The translations under genes were made by a program, and so were the position numbers. The notes below the pieces were generated by a model. That model saw only the letters and a list, made by a program, of their open reading frames with translations, searched no databases and was not told the DNA's origin. A stretch of 60,069 nt of DNA from Deltaproteobacteria bacterium CG11_big_fil_rev_8_21_14_0_20_45_16 (GTDB lineage Bacteria; Bdellovibrionota; UBA2394), in NCBI GenBank assembly GCA_002787535.1, contig PCXB01000078.1, forward strand, positions 1-60,069, written 5' to 3'. Below are positions 9,302 to 17,941 of this stretch, one piece after another. Position 1 is the stretch's first letter. Each line of letters starts with the position of its first letter.

Positions 9302-10192
9302 TTATTCTACATTCTGAATTTGCTCTCGAATACGCTCAACCAAAGCTTTCATCTCAATAATTTCATGGGTCGTCGCAACATCCACACATTTAGAGCCCAT
9401 CGTGTTCAGTTCGCGATGCGCTTCTTGCAGTACAAACTCCATTTTGCGCCCCACCTCACCGGTTTTGCCCGCCAGAGATTCAAGCGCCTCAAGATGATGC
9501 CGCAAACGATCAATCTCTTCTTGGAAATCCGCACGTGCCACCCACAAGACAATTTCCTGCTCCAAGCGAGCCGGATCTTGATGACAAGCATTTGAAATTA
9601 GATTCAATCTTTCACGAAATCTTTCCTTTAGAGATTGAACGAGTGAGTCAGACTTGGGCTCGATCTTGGAATAAAGTGCGCGAATATCCCTCAAATGTTG
9701 CAGAATGACTTTGGTCAAGCTTTCGCCTTCCGCTCGTCTATCTTTATTAAGCAATTCAAGAGCCTGCTCCAAGACTTCTGAGGCCTGGGCTTTTTCTTGA
9801 TCCAAGGCATCAAGTTTCTCATCACTTGCAAGCCAATCAGGAAACTGCAAAAGATCTCTTAGGCCAACGGTCGACGCAAGGGAGTTCTCTTCAACAACTT
9901 TTGCAAGTGCGGAAGCAAGCTTACGAGTTTGACCGATGTTGACATGAATCTCTGGCTCGTAGCCTTCCAATACACGACGCTGAATAAAGACTTCAATTCG
10001 TCCTCGCTTGAGTCTTTTGCGAATAATTGCCGAAAACGCCTGTTCAAGACCTAAATAAGACCGGGGGGAACGAATCTGAAGATCGAGAAATTTTGAATTT
10101 ACCGATCGTATCTCAACTCGAATCTCTAATTCGCCCTGAGGACCCCGAAAGATTTTCTGGGCTCCTGCATAACCCGTCATACTCTGAAGCAT
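9302..10192 (-). CDS. yicC: YicC/YloC family endoribonuclease
   Basis: YicC-type proteins are RNases implicated in small-RNA and mRNA decay. The protein of 296 residues opens with the hallmark MLQSMTGYAGA (usual form MIRSMTGFG) and ends with the family C-terminus. That tail includes FVLQEAHRELNTMGSKCVD and MKALVERIREQIQNVE, matching the DUF1732 domain. The middle contains the typical EVRSVNSKFLDL-type segment (IRSVNSKFLDLQIRSPRS, about 28-45). It is followed within 3 bases by gmk, as in many genomes. It begins 45 bases after the beta-barrel protein gene and may share that operon's transcript. Confidence 0.92.
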   Translation of the reverse strand: MLQSMTGYAGAQKIFRGPQGELEIRVEIRSVNSKFLDLQIRSPRSYLGLEQAFSAIIRKRLKRGRIEVFIQRRVLEGYEPEIHVNIGQTRKLASALAKVVEENSLASTVGLRDLLQFPDWLASDEKLDALDQEKAQASEVLEQALELLNKDRRAEGESLTKVILQHLRDIRALYSKIEPKSDSLVQSLKERFRERLNLISNACHQDPARLEQEIVLWVARADFQEEIDRLRHHLEALESLAGKTGEVGRKMEFVLQEAHRELNTMGSKCVDVATTHEIIEMKALVERIREQIQNVE

Positions 10193-10237
10193 AGAGTGTT
10201 TTAGCCCCCTAAAAACAGAAGGTCGAGTGTCTAGCTT

Positions 10238-10819
10238 CTAAAATGTATATCGAAGATAACCTGTGGCCTGGAGGACGGCTCCCTGGAGGTCTTTGATAAT
10301 ACTCAGACTCGGATCCAAGCCCATGGCCAGGCCCTTCACCTTGAGAAAATATTGAAGACCTAGACCTGCCGTAAACATTCCTCGATAGGCCGTGCCGACG
10401 ATTTCTTTTTGATTAGGATTGGTATACCAAAGTCCTCCACCGGCGTTGGCAAATAAGGTCAGACGGCGTGTCACAGGATAGTTTCCGATTAGAAACCCAA
10501 GACCTTGATAGGCTAAAAAACTATTAGGAACACCTGATTGACCTTGGGTTGAAGTATCATGTCCGGAAAACCGAAATTGCCCCTCGATAGAGAGATACTT
10601 GATCAGATCGTATCCGGCGCGAAGTCCCACGACCCATGCATCTTCAAAAACCCGTCGATCATTTTGATTCAAAAAATAAATCTGCCCCGTACTCATTCCG
10701 ACATAAAAACCCCGTGGCACATCCTGCGTGTCGTCCACAGCTTCTTGAGACATAAGTCCTCGAGAAAATCCCGCCAAAGCCAGGAGCATAATGACTGATG
10801 CGATCCATTTTAATTTCAT
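10238..10819 (-). CDS. outer-membrane beta-barrel protein of the Glt-like cluster
   Basis: The reading frame is open further upstream, but I start it at the ATG complementary to 10817-10819. That ATG has ggga 8 bases before it, and it begins a clean signal peptide (MKLKWIASVIMLLALAGFSRG). This gives 193 residues. Alternating polar/hydrophobic strands with many aromatic and Gly residues (GYDLIKYLSIEGQFRF, LTLFANAGGGLWY, GLGLQYFLKV) and the terminal aromatic TGYLRYTF fit an OmpA/OmpW-sized outer-membrane barrel. It starts just after the GltG-like gene stop, so it is likely part of that envelope module. In Myxococcus the gliding complex includes outer-membrane barrels such as GltA and GltB. Equating this protein with one of them is inference. 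Confidence 0.75.
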   Translation of the reverse strand: MKLKWIASVIMLLALAGFSRGLMSQEAVDDTQDVPRGFYVGMSTGQIYFLNQNDRRVFEDAWVVGLRAGYDLIKYLSIEGQFRFSGHDTSTQGQSGVPNSFLAYQGLGFLIGNYPVTRRLTLFANAGGGLWYTNPNQKEIVGTAYRGMFTAGLGLQYFLKVKGLAMGLDPSLSIIKDLQGAVLQATGYLRYTF

Positions 10820-10842
10820 TACGCGTCTCCCTATAATATCCA

Positions 10843-12918
10843 TCAACCACCTTTTCGGAAAACAAAGGGCCACGATACTTGAGCACCCGACCCACCACGA
10901 GGCTGTGGAAATTGCCAGCTCTCGATTCTGCGGGCCACGCAATCAAACAAGCCAGCTTCATTTCCAAAGCTACTCTGTTGTTGAAGGTTCTGAGCGCGGC
11001 CCGATCGATTGACAAACCAGCCCACTTTAAGACGTCCCGATAAATTCATATTTCCTGAGTTAATCAGGGCTTTCTCGTAACACGCTCGAATCTCATTTTG
11101 ATGTGCCATCACGACCCGCTCGATCTCTTCGCGAGTCAAACCGTCTCGAACTTCTACTTCTTCTTGGACATAAGAAACTTCGGCCTCACCCTTTTTGCCG
11201 CTACTCCCGAGACCAAAACCAGAGCGACCACCGCCCTTACCTTTAGTTCCAAGTCCACCCACATCTAATGAACTTCCGCCGCCACCAAATTCTTTTCCAC
11301 GTTCCCCACGTCCACCAGCCCCTCGTCCATCAGCCGTTGAGACACGTTCAAGCCCCGCTAGAGCGCCTTCTAGAGCACCTCCTAGACCTTCCCCCTCAGC
11401 TCTCCCACCGGAAGATGATTTTCCGCCGCCTCCGCTGCTACCCAAAACTCCCAATATTCCTTGATCCTCAACACGAATTTTAGGCTTGGGTTTAAGAGTG
11501 GCAACTTGTTGGCCCGTGCCCTTGGGTTTTTCCTTTCCAGTTCCGACGCCTCGATCAGGCGTCAAGCCTCGTTTGGCCACTTCGGATTTTTCCGAACCAA
11601 AGGCCCCTTTTGGAATAGCTTTTTTCGGGGGACTCGCCTTTGATTTGTATCCAATGGCGCGACCCTTAGCTTTCGTCGTGCCGTCTTTGCTTCCTCGCTT
11701 CCCTTCGGCGCCCTTGGCGCGAGCGCCCTGGCCTTCCGTTCCCGAGCTCTGGACTTTCTTCTGAGCCGTCGGCCCGGTTTTTACTTCCGGCCTGGGCTCC
11801 ACTTTCGGCTTTGGTGCCGGCGGCGTAGGTAAAGGTTCAAATTTAGGTTTTTCAACCTCTGGCTTTTCAAGTTGAAGTACTGCGACCGGCTCTTCCTCGA
11901 TGACGTCTTCCCGGGCTTCGGACAAACCTCCGACAATCAATAAAAATAAAACAAAAGAAGTAGCCACCGTCGCCAGCACACCCGAAAAGAAGGCTTCTTT
12001 AACCAAAGGAGCTTCTAAGGCCTCCGTAATTCGCAGTCGCACCGCCTGAATAAAAAAGCTAAAGGGCCCCATCTCAATCAAACAACGATCTTCAAACGGT
12101 ATAAAAGTGCTCAATCCCATCTCGGAAGGCCGAGCCAGTTTTCGAAGCTCCTCAAGATCTTTTGTTTCTTTACGAGTTTCAACCAATCCATTCATCGAGG
12201 CATGAAGATTCATCTCGATTCCCGTCGGAAGAATCTTCAAAAATTCAAAGCTGTCAGGAAATCCGGGCAAATGAATGACAAGATCATTACCAGCGCCGGT
12301 TCCGATATGAACGCTCTGACCCCTATCGAAACATTTGATATCAATTAATTCTTCTTTCCAAAACAGTGAAACTTGAACCCAATCCTTCGTTTGTGTTACT
12401 CGCTGAGGAGCCACTTTTAAAATAACTGGGGTTTTTAAACTTACTTCCGTCCTGGAATCGTCCGCAGGTGGCTCGATTGGCAGAGGCGAGACCTCATCCA
12501 TCGGCTCGGTCGATTCACCTTCCGGTTGAGGTTTCTTAGAAAGCTTTGTTCCCGTAAGCTCAGGAACCTGTCGTATCTCAACAGGAGTCAGATCAAATAC
12601 GGTTGACTCCTCTACGGTTTTTGAAATGCGCTCAATATGAATTTCAGTATCCCCGATTTTAAAGGAGTCACCAGCTTTGATGGCTTGCTTATCAATCTTC
12701 TGCCCCTGAAATTGAGTTCCGTTGGCCGACTGTAAATCGACGAGACGAACTTGACCCGCATCCGTTGGCTCCAAAATACAATGCTGACGAGAAGCTAAAT
12801 TGTCTTGAAGTACGAGATCACAAATTTTCGATCTCCCCATCAATATAGGAAGCCTGTCGAATATAGATTCAACGCTTTCGTGAGTCTTTAAATTAACAAT
12901 TTTTAGTATAATTTTCAC
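10843..12918 (-). CDS. GltG-like FHA / transmembrane / AgmX-PglI (TonB-like) protein
   Basis: A 691-residue inner-membrane protein with three parts. The cytoplasmic N-terminus has an FHA domain (about 20-95: LMGRSKICDLVLQ, ASRQHCIL, SANGTQFQG). A second, degenerate FHA-like segment follows at about 190-260 (VHIGTGAGNDLVI). One membrane helix spans about 306-329. The periplasmic part is a Pro/Lys- then Gly/Ser-rich linker (about 335-575) and a C-terminal AgmX/PglI domain containing HQNEIRACYEKAL, LKVGWFVNRSGRAQ and RRIESWQFPQP. This order matches GltG of the Myxococcus gliding/focal-adhesion machinery. There, cytoplasmic FHA signalling is linked across the envelope to outer-membrane partners. 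Neighbours on both sides (LolA-like, TPR protein, barrel protein) fit such a complex. Function in gliding rather than another envelope task is inference. Confidence 0.85.
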   Translation of the reverse strand: MKIILKIVNLKTHESVESIFDRLPILMGRSKICDLVLQDNLASRQHCILEPTDAGQVRLVDLQSANGTQFQGQKIDKQAIKAGDSFKIGDTEIHIERISKTVEESTVFDLTPVEIRQVPELTGTKLSKKPQPEGESTEPMDEVSPLPIEPPADDSRTEVSLKTPVILKVAPQRVTQTKDWVQVSLFWKEELIDIKCFDRGQSVHIGTGAGNDLVIHLPGFPDSFEFLKILPTGIEMNLHASMNGLVETRKETKDLEELRKLARPSEMGLSTFIPFEDRCLIEMGPFSFFIQAVRLRITEALEAPLVKEAFFSGVLATVATSFVLFLLIVGGLSEAREDVIEEEPVAVLQLEKPEVEKPKFEPLPTPPAPKPKVEPRPEVKTGPTAQKKVQSSGTEGQGARAKGAEGKRGSKDGTTKAKGRAIGYKSKASPPKKAIPKGAFGSEKSEVAKRGLTPDRGVGTGKEKPKGTGQQVATLKPKPKIRVEDQGILGVLGSSGGGGKSSSGGRAEGEGLGGALEGALAGLERVSTADGRGAGGRGERGKEFGGGGSSLDVGGLGTKGKGGGRSGFGLGSSGKKGEAEVSYVQEEVEVRDGLTREEIERVVMAHQNEIRACYEKALINSGNMNLSGRLKVGWFVNRSGRAQNLQQQSSFGNEAGLFDCVARRIESWQFPQPRGGSGAQVSWPFVFRKGG

Positions 12919-13016
12919 AGCTTAGGTGGTTTTGCCTATAGTAAAAGGCTAACCGATGCTCCGAAAAATTCCTACAGATTTACAGACTAACTCGCTGCAT
13001 CATTTTGCGGCGGCGC

Positions 13017-13523
13017 TCAAAACTTCCAATTGAAAAATCGAATTTGGCTACTGCCATCCAGCTGATCATGAACAATCGCCTGACTAACCCGCGAGTTTTC
13101 GACCCAAACATCAATCGATTTGAAGCTCGTCTCAAGCCCCTTCTTAACCTTTAGACGAAACTGTTTCGTCGAAACCTTTTCTATATCAAATATTTTTGAA
13201 TCAGCCTCCCCCCATAAAAATGAAAAAGCTTCTTCCAAGCTGATGCCCGGCGTCGTCACGAGCTCGCCGTCAACCCAAAGTTGCTTGCCGTCGAATCGGA
13301 TTTTCTTTTTTTGGGGTTTCTCATATACCCATTCAAATTGATTGGGCTTTGTGAACTGAATCCGCCCGGAGGCTTGTTCGGGATCATCCGGAAACAATTC
13401 TTGCGTTACCTTTTGCTCAAATTGAACTTTGAAGCTTTCTTTGTTTTTAAACTCCAAACGCACCGAATCCAATGCCGGATGGCCCGCCGAAATCAAGGAG
13501 ATTAAAACTAAAGCAAGAGTCAC
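13017..13523 (-). CDS. LolA-like periplasmic lipoprotein-carrier protein
   Basis: LolA proteins carry lipoproteins from the inner to the outer membrane through the periplasm. The 168-residue product has a short signal sequence (MTLALVLISLISAG). A LolA-type half-barrel follows: SFKVQFEQKVTQ, GRIQFTKPNQFEWVYEKP, IRFDGKQLWV, and a C-terminal QIRFFNWKF. It starts at a GTG (complement of 13521-13523) only 5 bases after the previous gene's stop, so it depends on upstream translation. Its place inside the Glt-like cluster suggests a dedicated carrier for an outer-membrane component of that machine rather than the housekeeping LolA; the latter cannot be excluded. Confidence 0.82.
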   Translation of the reverse strand: MTLALVLISLISAGHPALDSVRLEFKNKESFKVQFEQKVTQELFPDDPEQASGRIQFTKPNQFEWVYEKPQKKKIRFDGKQLWVDGELVTTPGISLEEAFSFLWGEADSKIFDIEKVSTKQFRLKVKKGLETSFKSIDVWVENSRVSQAIVHDQLDGSSQIRFFNWKF

Positions 13524-13528
13524 GCCTA

Positions 13529-13822
13529 TTATCTAGCTTCTTGAGCGGACGTCTTCAATTCAGGAATAAAGGAACGTCTAAGGTTTAATGAACTCTTAAA
13601 AGGAACGCGATCCTTCCGAAACACGCTGGAACCTTCGGGTCCTACTTTATCTCCCCGGATCAAAGTATCCTCGAAGTCATAATAAGACTTCTCCTTATAA
13701 ATGATTCTCTTTCTTAGCTCAGGACTGAGCGCCGGCCTAGATTCATCGCTTTGGCCAAAGCTCACGATCACGCTAAACAGCATATAAGAAAGCAAAGTAC
13801 ATAATACGCATCGGAGAGCCAT
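13529..13822 (-). CDS. small secreted protein of the Glt-like cluster
   Basis: A 97-residue protein with a clear signal peptide (CVLCTLLSYMLFSVIVSFGQS). The mature part is short, charged and unlike any enzyme. Its most ordered segment is YKEKSYYDFEDTLIRGDKVG followed by GSSVFRKDRVPF and RRSFIPEL. I recall similar YDFED-x-G-x(3)-PxG patterns in small proteins next to gliding genes of myxobacteria (for example CglF-type proteins), but this is from memory and uncertain. It lies 5 bases upstream of the LolA-like gene and 42 bases after the TPR gene. No strong ribosome binding site is visible. Confidence 0.65.
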   Translation of the reverse strand: MALRCVLCTLLSYMLFSVIVSFGQSDESRPALSPELRKRIIYKEKSYYDFEDTLIRGDKVGPEGSSVFRKDRVPFKSSLNLRRSFIPELKTSAQEAR

Positions 13823-13864
13823 ATACTTATTATCTAAAAGAACTGGCGGGATGTCTACGACGAC

Positions 13865-16432
13865 TTAACCTTTTAGGCCTGCTGTCTTATCCGCCGCCGC
13901 TTTCGCCTCGGAAGCCTTAACTTCATAAGCAGCGGCTTGCTCGCTTACGGCATTAAGATACTTTTGACGATCGTCTCCTTCGAGCACGGAAGGTACAGGG
14001 GCTTGACGAAGACTATTGGCCATATGGGAATAGGCCTCGCTCAAAAGCTTCAAAGCTTCGACAGCCAGGGGTGCGTAGCCAAGCTGAACAAACTGAGTTA
14101 CTTCGGTTTCGAATTTTTCAAGGCCTCTCATTTTTTTCTGAGTATTTTCCTTAAGCGTTTTAATACTAGACATCGAAAGACTTTCAAAGTTCTGGTGCGT
14201 GACTTCAAGAGCTCGAATGCGGCCTCGGGCCACCGCTTCGCGGTTGTCATCGGTCACCGGTAAACTCGCAAATTCCTTCTCTAAACTTCGCTTCTCCGAG
14301 TCAGTAGAGAAGTCATAAAGCATCATTCCCATATTGCCTCGAGTCGCCGCCGGTTGTGCACGCATCTGCTTCAACCAGGTATCGCGATAAGCTCGATAGG
14401 CGCTTAGGATTTGAGTCCCCGGTTTGATATAAGTTAAAAAATCTCCCATTAGCTTAATGGCTTCAGGAGCAAATTTGGAGTTAGGGTAGCGCTGAGTAAG
14501 AAGTTGAAAACTAGCTCGAAGCTCCGAGAAATTTTTATCTTGTGCCGCTGAAGCCGCATTAGCGTACAACTGCAATCCCGCCCAAATGGAAGCATCCACA
14601 AATGATGATTGGGGATAGTTACGAGCAAATTCCATATAGCGGCTGGCCACTCGACTTAATTCGCTCATTTGACTCTCCAGGGGTAAGGACTTCGCTTTGG
14701 TCTCATCTTCCTGAATGGTTTTGAAAACAGCTTTCTGTTCAATCATGCTTAAATAAGATTTTTCAGATCCACTGGCCGACGATTGAAAGTCCTTTGCAAG
14801 CTGTGCAACTTGAGCATAATCCTTTCTAAGATTATAAATATCCAAAACTAACTGCGCCGATAGCTTGGCCTCTTCGGTTCCTGCATGTTGCTTCGCCAGC
14901 GTTTCAAATATCGGCAAAGCTCGATCAAAATCATTAAGCTGATAAAGAAGGCGAGCTGATTGATAACTCGCTTTTCGTCGTTTATTTATATCCATATTGG
15001 ACAGCCTGGCGACAAAGCTCGCGGCTTCCAAAAATCTCTCGTCATCGGGGCTTGCGGCCTGAACATTTTTGCCCTGATAACGAAATCCAGGAGCCGTTTT
15101 TTCGGTCGTTAAATACCAGTTCCAAGCAGCTTCCGTTTGTTTATCATGAGGCTCTTTGGCCGCCAACTCATAGGCCTTAGAGGCCTCAGAAAAGCGGGCT
15201 CGGGCATAAAGGGCTTCGCCGTAATAAAACGACGTTTCGGCATGCTTGGCGGGCGATTCGTCTCCGAGCTGAAAGTAAGCCTGATAATAAGCAATGGCTT
15301 GATCAAGAAGAACGGACTTTCGCTTAGGATCCTTCTCGACCTGAGCTTCAGAGTGATATTTTTTAGCATTAGAATAAATTTTTGATCTCAGTGCGGGCGA
15401 GTTTCCCGCCACGCCGCTGAGTCGAGAAACAAGTTTAGCGATCTGATCGGATCGTCCCATTTTTTCTTCCGCCTCAAGTTGACCCGAGACCCATGTTTCG
15501 GCATCAACCTCCTGAGGAAATCTCTGAAGAAGGTAAGCATAGACTTTGCTCGCCGTCGCATATTCGCCCTTATCATTGAGACCTTTGGCAAGACCAGAGA
15601 GTCCAATTTTCAGAAGCTCTGCACTTTTTAGAATTCCTTCGAGATAAGGAATCACTTTGGATGGAGAGTAGACTTCAATCGCAGGCCAAACAATTTCGCG
15701 AGCCGCGTCGCGAGAATAATCAAAGGATTTTTCGCCATCTTGAACATTTAACTTTATCACTTGTTCGAAATGCCGAAGGGCCACTCCGGGCTGATCTTGT
15801 TGAATAGCCACCCAAGCCAATTTGTAATTCGCATAGGCTCGAGATTTTTCATTCTTCAAAGCCTGTTCATAAAAATTCTTGGCCTGAGAAAACTGAGATT
15901 TATCAAAATAATAATCACCAAGCAAATAAGAGGCTTGTTCCATAATCGGTGAATTAGGAAATCGATCCGCAATTTCGGCGAGAACTGAGCCCGTTTTAGC
16001 GGAATCACCCTGCTCGATGTAGGTGCTCGCTAAAACCAATAAAGCTTCGGGCGCACGCTCGTAGTAGGGGTGATCGCGACGAAGTGTTTCTAAGGCTTCA
16101 ATAGCTTTCTGCGTATATAAAGAACTTCGGGAGTCCTGACCTTGAAGCTGAGCGAATTTGGCACTTTCAAAATATGCCTCGCCCAATCGAAACAAAAAAT
16201 TAGCGCTCTTCTCACCCTGAGGATACTTCCGAACGTATTGCTCAAGTAGAGGAATTTGTTTTTCGTAAAGTTGTTGGATCTTTTCTCTTTTTTGAAGCTC
16301 GCTGGCCGTAGGAGCCGTATCTTCAGCGTGTAAGGGACGACCCGATAAAGTTATACATGCCGTCGTTATAAGCGCGACATAAAGGCCCCATATAATTCTC
16401 TTGCCAACTGGGTCAATAGAGCGGCGGTTCAT
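13865..16432 (-). CDS. large periplasmic TPR-repeat protein, GltE/GltD-like
   Basis: I place the start at the ATG complementary to 16430-16432. It has aggg(g) 7 bases upstream and opens a proper signal peptide (RIIWGLYVALITTACITLSG, cut near PLHAE); the frame upstream of it looks non-coding. The mature protein of about 820 residues is nearly all helical tetratricopeptide repeats, for example LEQYVRKYPQGEKSANFLFR, FRLGEAYFESAKFAQLQG and YLLGDYYFDKSQFSQAKNFY. The C-terminal third is less regular. Such proteins act as scaffolds. In Myxococcus, periplasmic/outer-membrane TPR proteins (GltD, GltE) bridge the gliding complex. It is the first gene of the minus-strand run and faces the CpaF-like ATPase gene across 107 bases. 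Cysteine placement does not suggest a lipobox. Confidence 0.75.
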   Translation of the reverse strand: MNRRSIDPVGKRIIWGLYVALITTACITLSGRPLHAEDTAPTASELQKREKIQQLYEKQIPLLEQYVRKYPQGEKSANFLFRLGEAYFESAKFAQLQGQDSRSSLYTQKAIEALETLRRDHPYYERAPEALLVLASTYIEQGDSAKTGSVLAEIADRFPNSPIMEQASYLLGDYYFDKSQFSQAKNFYEQALKNEKSRAYANYKLAWVAIQQDQPGVALRHFEQVIKLNVQDGEKSFDYSRDAAREIVWPAIEVYSPSKVIPYLEGILKSAELLKIGLSGLAKGLNDKGEYATASKVYAYLLQRFPQEVDAETWVSGQLEAEEKMGRSDQIAKLVSRLSGVAGNSPALRSKIYSNAKKYHSEAQVEKDPKRKSVLLDQAIAYYQAYFQLGDESPAKHAETSFYYGEALYARARFSEASKAYELAAKEPHDKQTEAAWNWYLTTEKTAPGFRYQGKNVQAASPDDERFLEAASFVARLSNMDINKRRKASYQSARLLYQLNDFDRALPIFETLAKQHAGTEEAKLSAQLVLDIYNLRKDYAQVAQLAKDFQSSASGSEKSYLSMIEQKAVFKTIQEDETKAKSLPLESQMSELSRVASRYMEFARNYPQSSFVDASIWAGLQLYANAASAAQDKNFSELRASFQLLTQRYPNSKFAPEAIKLMGDFLTYIKPGTQILSAYRAYRDTWLKQMRAQPAATRGNMGMMLYDFSTDSEKRSLEKEFASLPVTDDNREAVARGRIRALEVTHQNFESLSMSSIKTLKENTQKKMRGLEKFETEVTQFVQLGYAPLAVEALKLLSEAYSHMANSLRQAPVPSVLEGDDRQKYLNAVSEQAAAYEVKASEAKAAADKTAGLKG

Positions 16433-16539
16433 AAGTTTTCCCCTGTTATTATAATAGCTTAGAACTTTCATAGGCTCCCTTTTGGGTAATTTCCCCGCTC
16501 TGAGTACTGCAAGGCTTATGCCATTGTGGAGGTCCTCAA
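16433..16539. promoter_or_regulatory. divergent promoter region between TPR gene and CpaF-like gene
   Basis: The 107 bases separate the leftward TPR operon from the rightward ATPase gene. They hold ggagg at about 16527-16531 for the plus-strand gene, and aggg(g) near 16440 for the minus-strand gene. An AT-rich tattataatag stretch at 16447-16457 resembles a -10 element, but I cannot pair it with a -35, so no promoter is claimed precisely. Confidence 0.4.
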
Positions 16540-17673
16540 ATGCTCCCAAAAACGCGATATAATAGCTATTCTGTGGCAATTATCGATAGTGATACAACCC
16601 GTGCGTTTCTGGGCCCTATCCTTGAGTTTTTGGACGACGATACGGTCTCCGAAATTTTAATCAATGCGCCAGACGTAATTTATATCGAACGCAAAGGTCG
16701 TCTTTATCGGGCCGAAAGTGTTTTTGAAACCCAAGATGCCCTGATGGCCGCTGCTCGGAACGTTGCGCAATTTGTTGGCCGTCGCATTGATGAGAAGCAT
16801 CCCATTTTGGACGCGCGGCTCCCCGATGGTAGTCGAATCCATATCGTTGTTCCCCCGGCTGCTAAAGATGGTGTGTATATTGCCATTCGAAAATTTGGAA
16901 GTGAACCCTTGCTCGTAAAAGATATGATCCAAGGCGGAGCGATTTCTGTGGAAATGGCTCGATTTCTACATATGGCCGTACAGTTAAAGAAAAATTTGAT
17001 TGTATCGGGTTCCACAAGTTCAGGAAAAACAACTTTGCTCAATGCTATCTCGAGTTTCATTCCCGACGAGCAGCGAGTTGTAGTAATCGAAGATGCTTCC
17101 GAACTTCAGCTTCAACAAGAACATGTTTTAAGAATGGAAACCGTCAACAACGATAAACTCCATATCGAAATTCGCGATCTAGTTAAAAGCAGCTTGAGGC
17201 TGCGCCCGGATCGAATCGTCATTGGGGAAGTTCGAGGCCCTGAAGCTCTAGATCTTTTGCAAGCCATGAACACAGGCCATTCGGGATCGATGGCGACACT
17301 TCACGCCAACAATCCCAAGCAAGCTTTAGCGAGGCTAGAAACTCTGATTATGATGAACAGGCTTGAAATGCCTTTGATCGCCATTCGTAGTCAGATCGCC
17401 AATGCCATTCAAATAATTGTTCAAGCCTCCCGCCTTCGAGATGGTTCGCGAAAAATCACTCATATCTCGGAAGTTACCGGCCTCGATGAGGACGGAAACT
17501 ATCTGGTGAACGACATTTTTGTTCTTGAGATTTTAGGCATCGAAGGTGAAGACGAAAAACTTGTTACAGAATTTCGAGCCACGGGACACAAACCAAGCTT
17601 TTTGGAAGAAGCCAAGCGCGCCGGGATTAAAGTTCCGGACACGATGTTTGTCCAAAAACGGAAGGCTTCCTAA
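16540..17673 (+). CDS. cpaF: CpaF/TadA-family secretion ATPase
   Basis: A cytoplasmic hexameric ATPase of the type II/IV secretion superfamily. Members power Tad/Flp pili and related envelope machines. The N-terminal domain (about 20-120) carries FLDDDTVSEILINAPDVIYI and LDARLPDGSRIHIVVPP. The core has Walker A GSTSSGKTT at 157-165, an Asp box VVVIEDASELQL, Walker B RIVIGEVRGPEAL, and the His box GHSGSMATLHANN. Length 377 is typical. ggagg lies 7 bases before the ATG. No other Tad genes (rcpC, tadB, tadC, pilin) are nearby, so the partner is unknown. Its divergent position next to the Glt-like module makes that module a candidate partner. Confidence 0.9.
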   Translation: MLPKTRYNSYSVAIIDSDTTRAFLGPILEFLDDDTVSEILINAPDVIYIERKGRLYRAESVFETQDALMAAARNVAQFVGRRIDEKHPILDARLPDGSRIHIVVPPAAKDGVYIAIRKFGSEPLLVKDMIQGGAISVEMARFLHMAVQLKKNLIVSGSTSSGKTTLLNAISSFIPDEQRVVVIEDASELQLQQEHVLRMETVNNDKLHIEIRDLVKSSLRLRPDRIVIGEVRGPEALDLLQAMNTGHSGSMATLHANNPKQALARLETLIMMNRLEMPLIAIRSQIANAIQIIVQASRLRDGSRKITHISEVTGLDEDGNYLVNDIFVLEILGIEGEDEKLVTEFRATGHKPSFLEEAKRAGIKVPDTMFVQKRKAS

Positions 17674-17888
17674 TGCTACAAAGCAAACAGCTGAAAAAGG
17701 GCACCCAAATCGTCGTACATGCTAACTCCTGTACTTACAAAGGTGAGCTCATCGGGATGACCGAAACTGAGCTTTACCTTAAAACCCCCACACGTATATG
17801 GACACTCCCAATCGACCGAATCAATCATGTCAAGAACTTAGATACAATTCAGACTTTTGGTGGAAGCCGCACTCCCCGCAGAACTTGA
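17673..17888 (+). CDS. small protein coupled to the CpaF-like ATPase, unknown function
   Basis: A 71-residue protein whose ATG overlaps the ATPase stop by one base (taATG), so the two are translationally coupled. The sequence alternates short beta-like stretches (GTQIVVHANSCTYKGELIG, TELYLKT, TRIWTLPIDRINHVKNL). This resembles the small five-stranded barrels of Sm/Hfq or SH3-like proteins; the resemblance is structural guesswork and no family was recognised. It has no signal peptide. The coupling suggests it modifies or assists the ATPase. Confidence 0.6.
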   Translation: MLQSKQLKKGTQIVVHANSCTYKGELIGMTETELYLKTPTRIWTLPIDRINHVKNLDTIQTFGGSRTPRRT

Positions 17889-17941
17889 GATTTTTGATTC
17901 CTTGGGCTAGGTTCGTGCTGAGTTTTAAGGAGGCAGATTTA

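Noticed and set aside
8653-9360. Plus-strand frames opposite gmk and yicC
   Set aside because: They are shadows of strongly conserved minus-strand genes with no recognisable domain.
11195-11764. Long plus-strand proline/arginine-rich frames
   Set aside because: They are antisense shadows of the Gly/Lys/Pro-rich linker of the GltG-like gene; composition mirrors that linker and there are no ribosome binding sites.
16433-16579. N-terminal extension of the TPR protein
   Set aside because: It would overlap the CpaF-like start on the other strand and would bury the signal peptide; the ATG at 16430-16432 has a better spaced ribosome binding site.
17798-17941. N-terminal extension of the secreted protein gene
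   Set aside because: It overlaps the small coupled gene in another frame, and the strong aaggagg with GTG at 17942 starts a perfect signal peptide.
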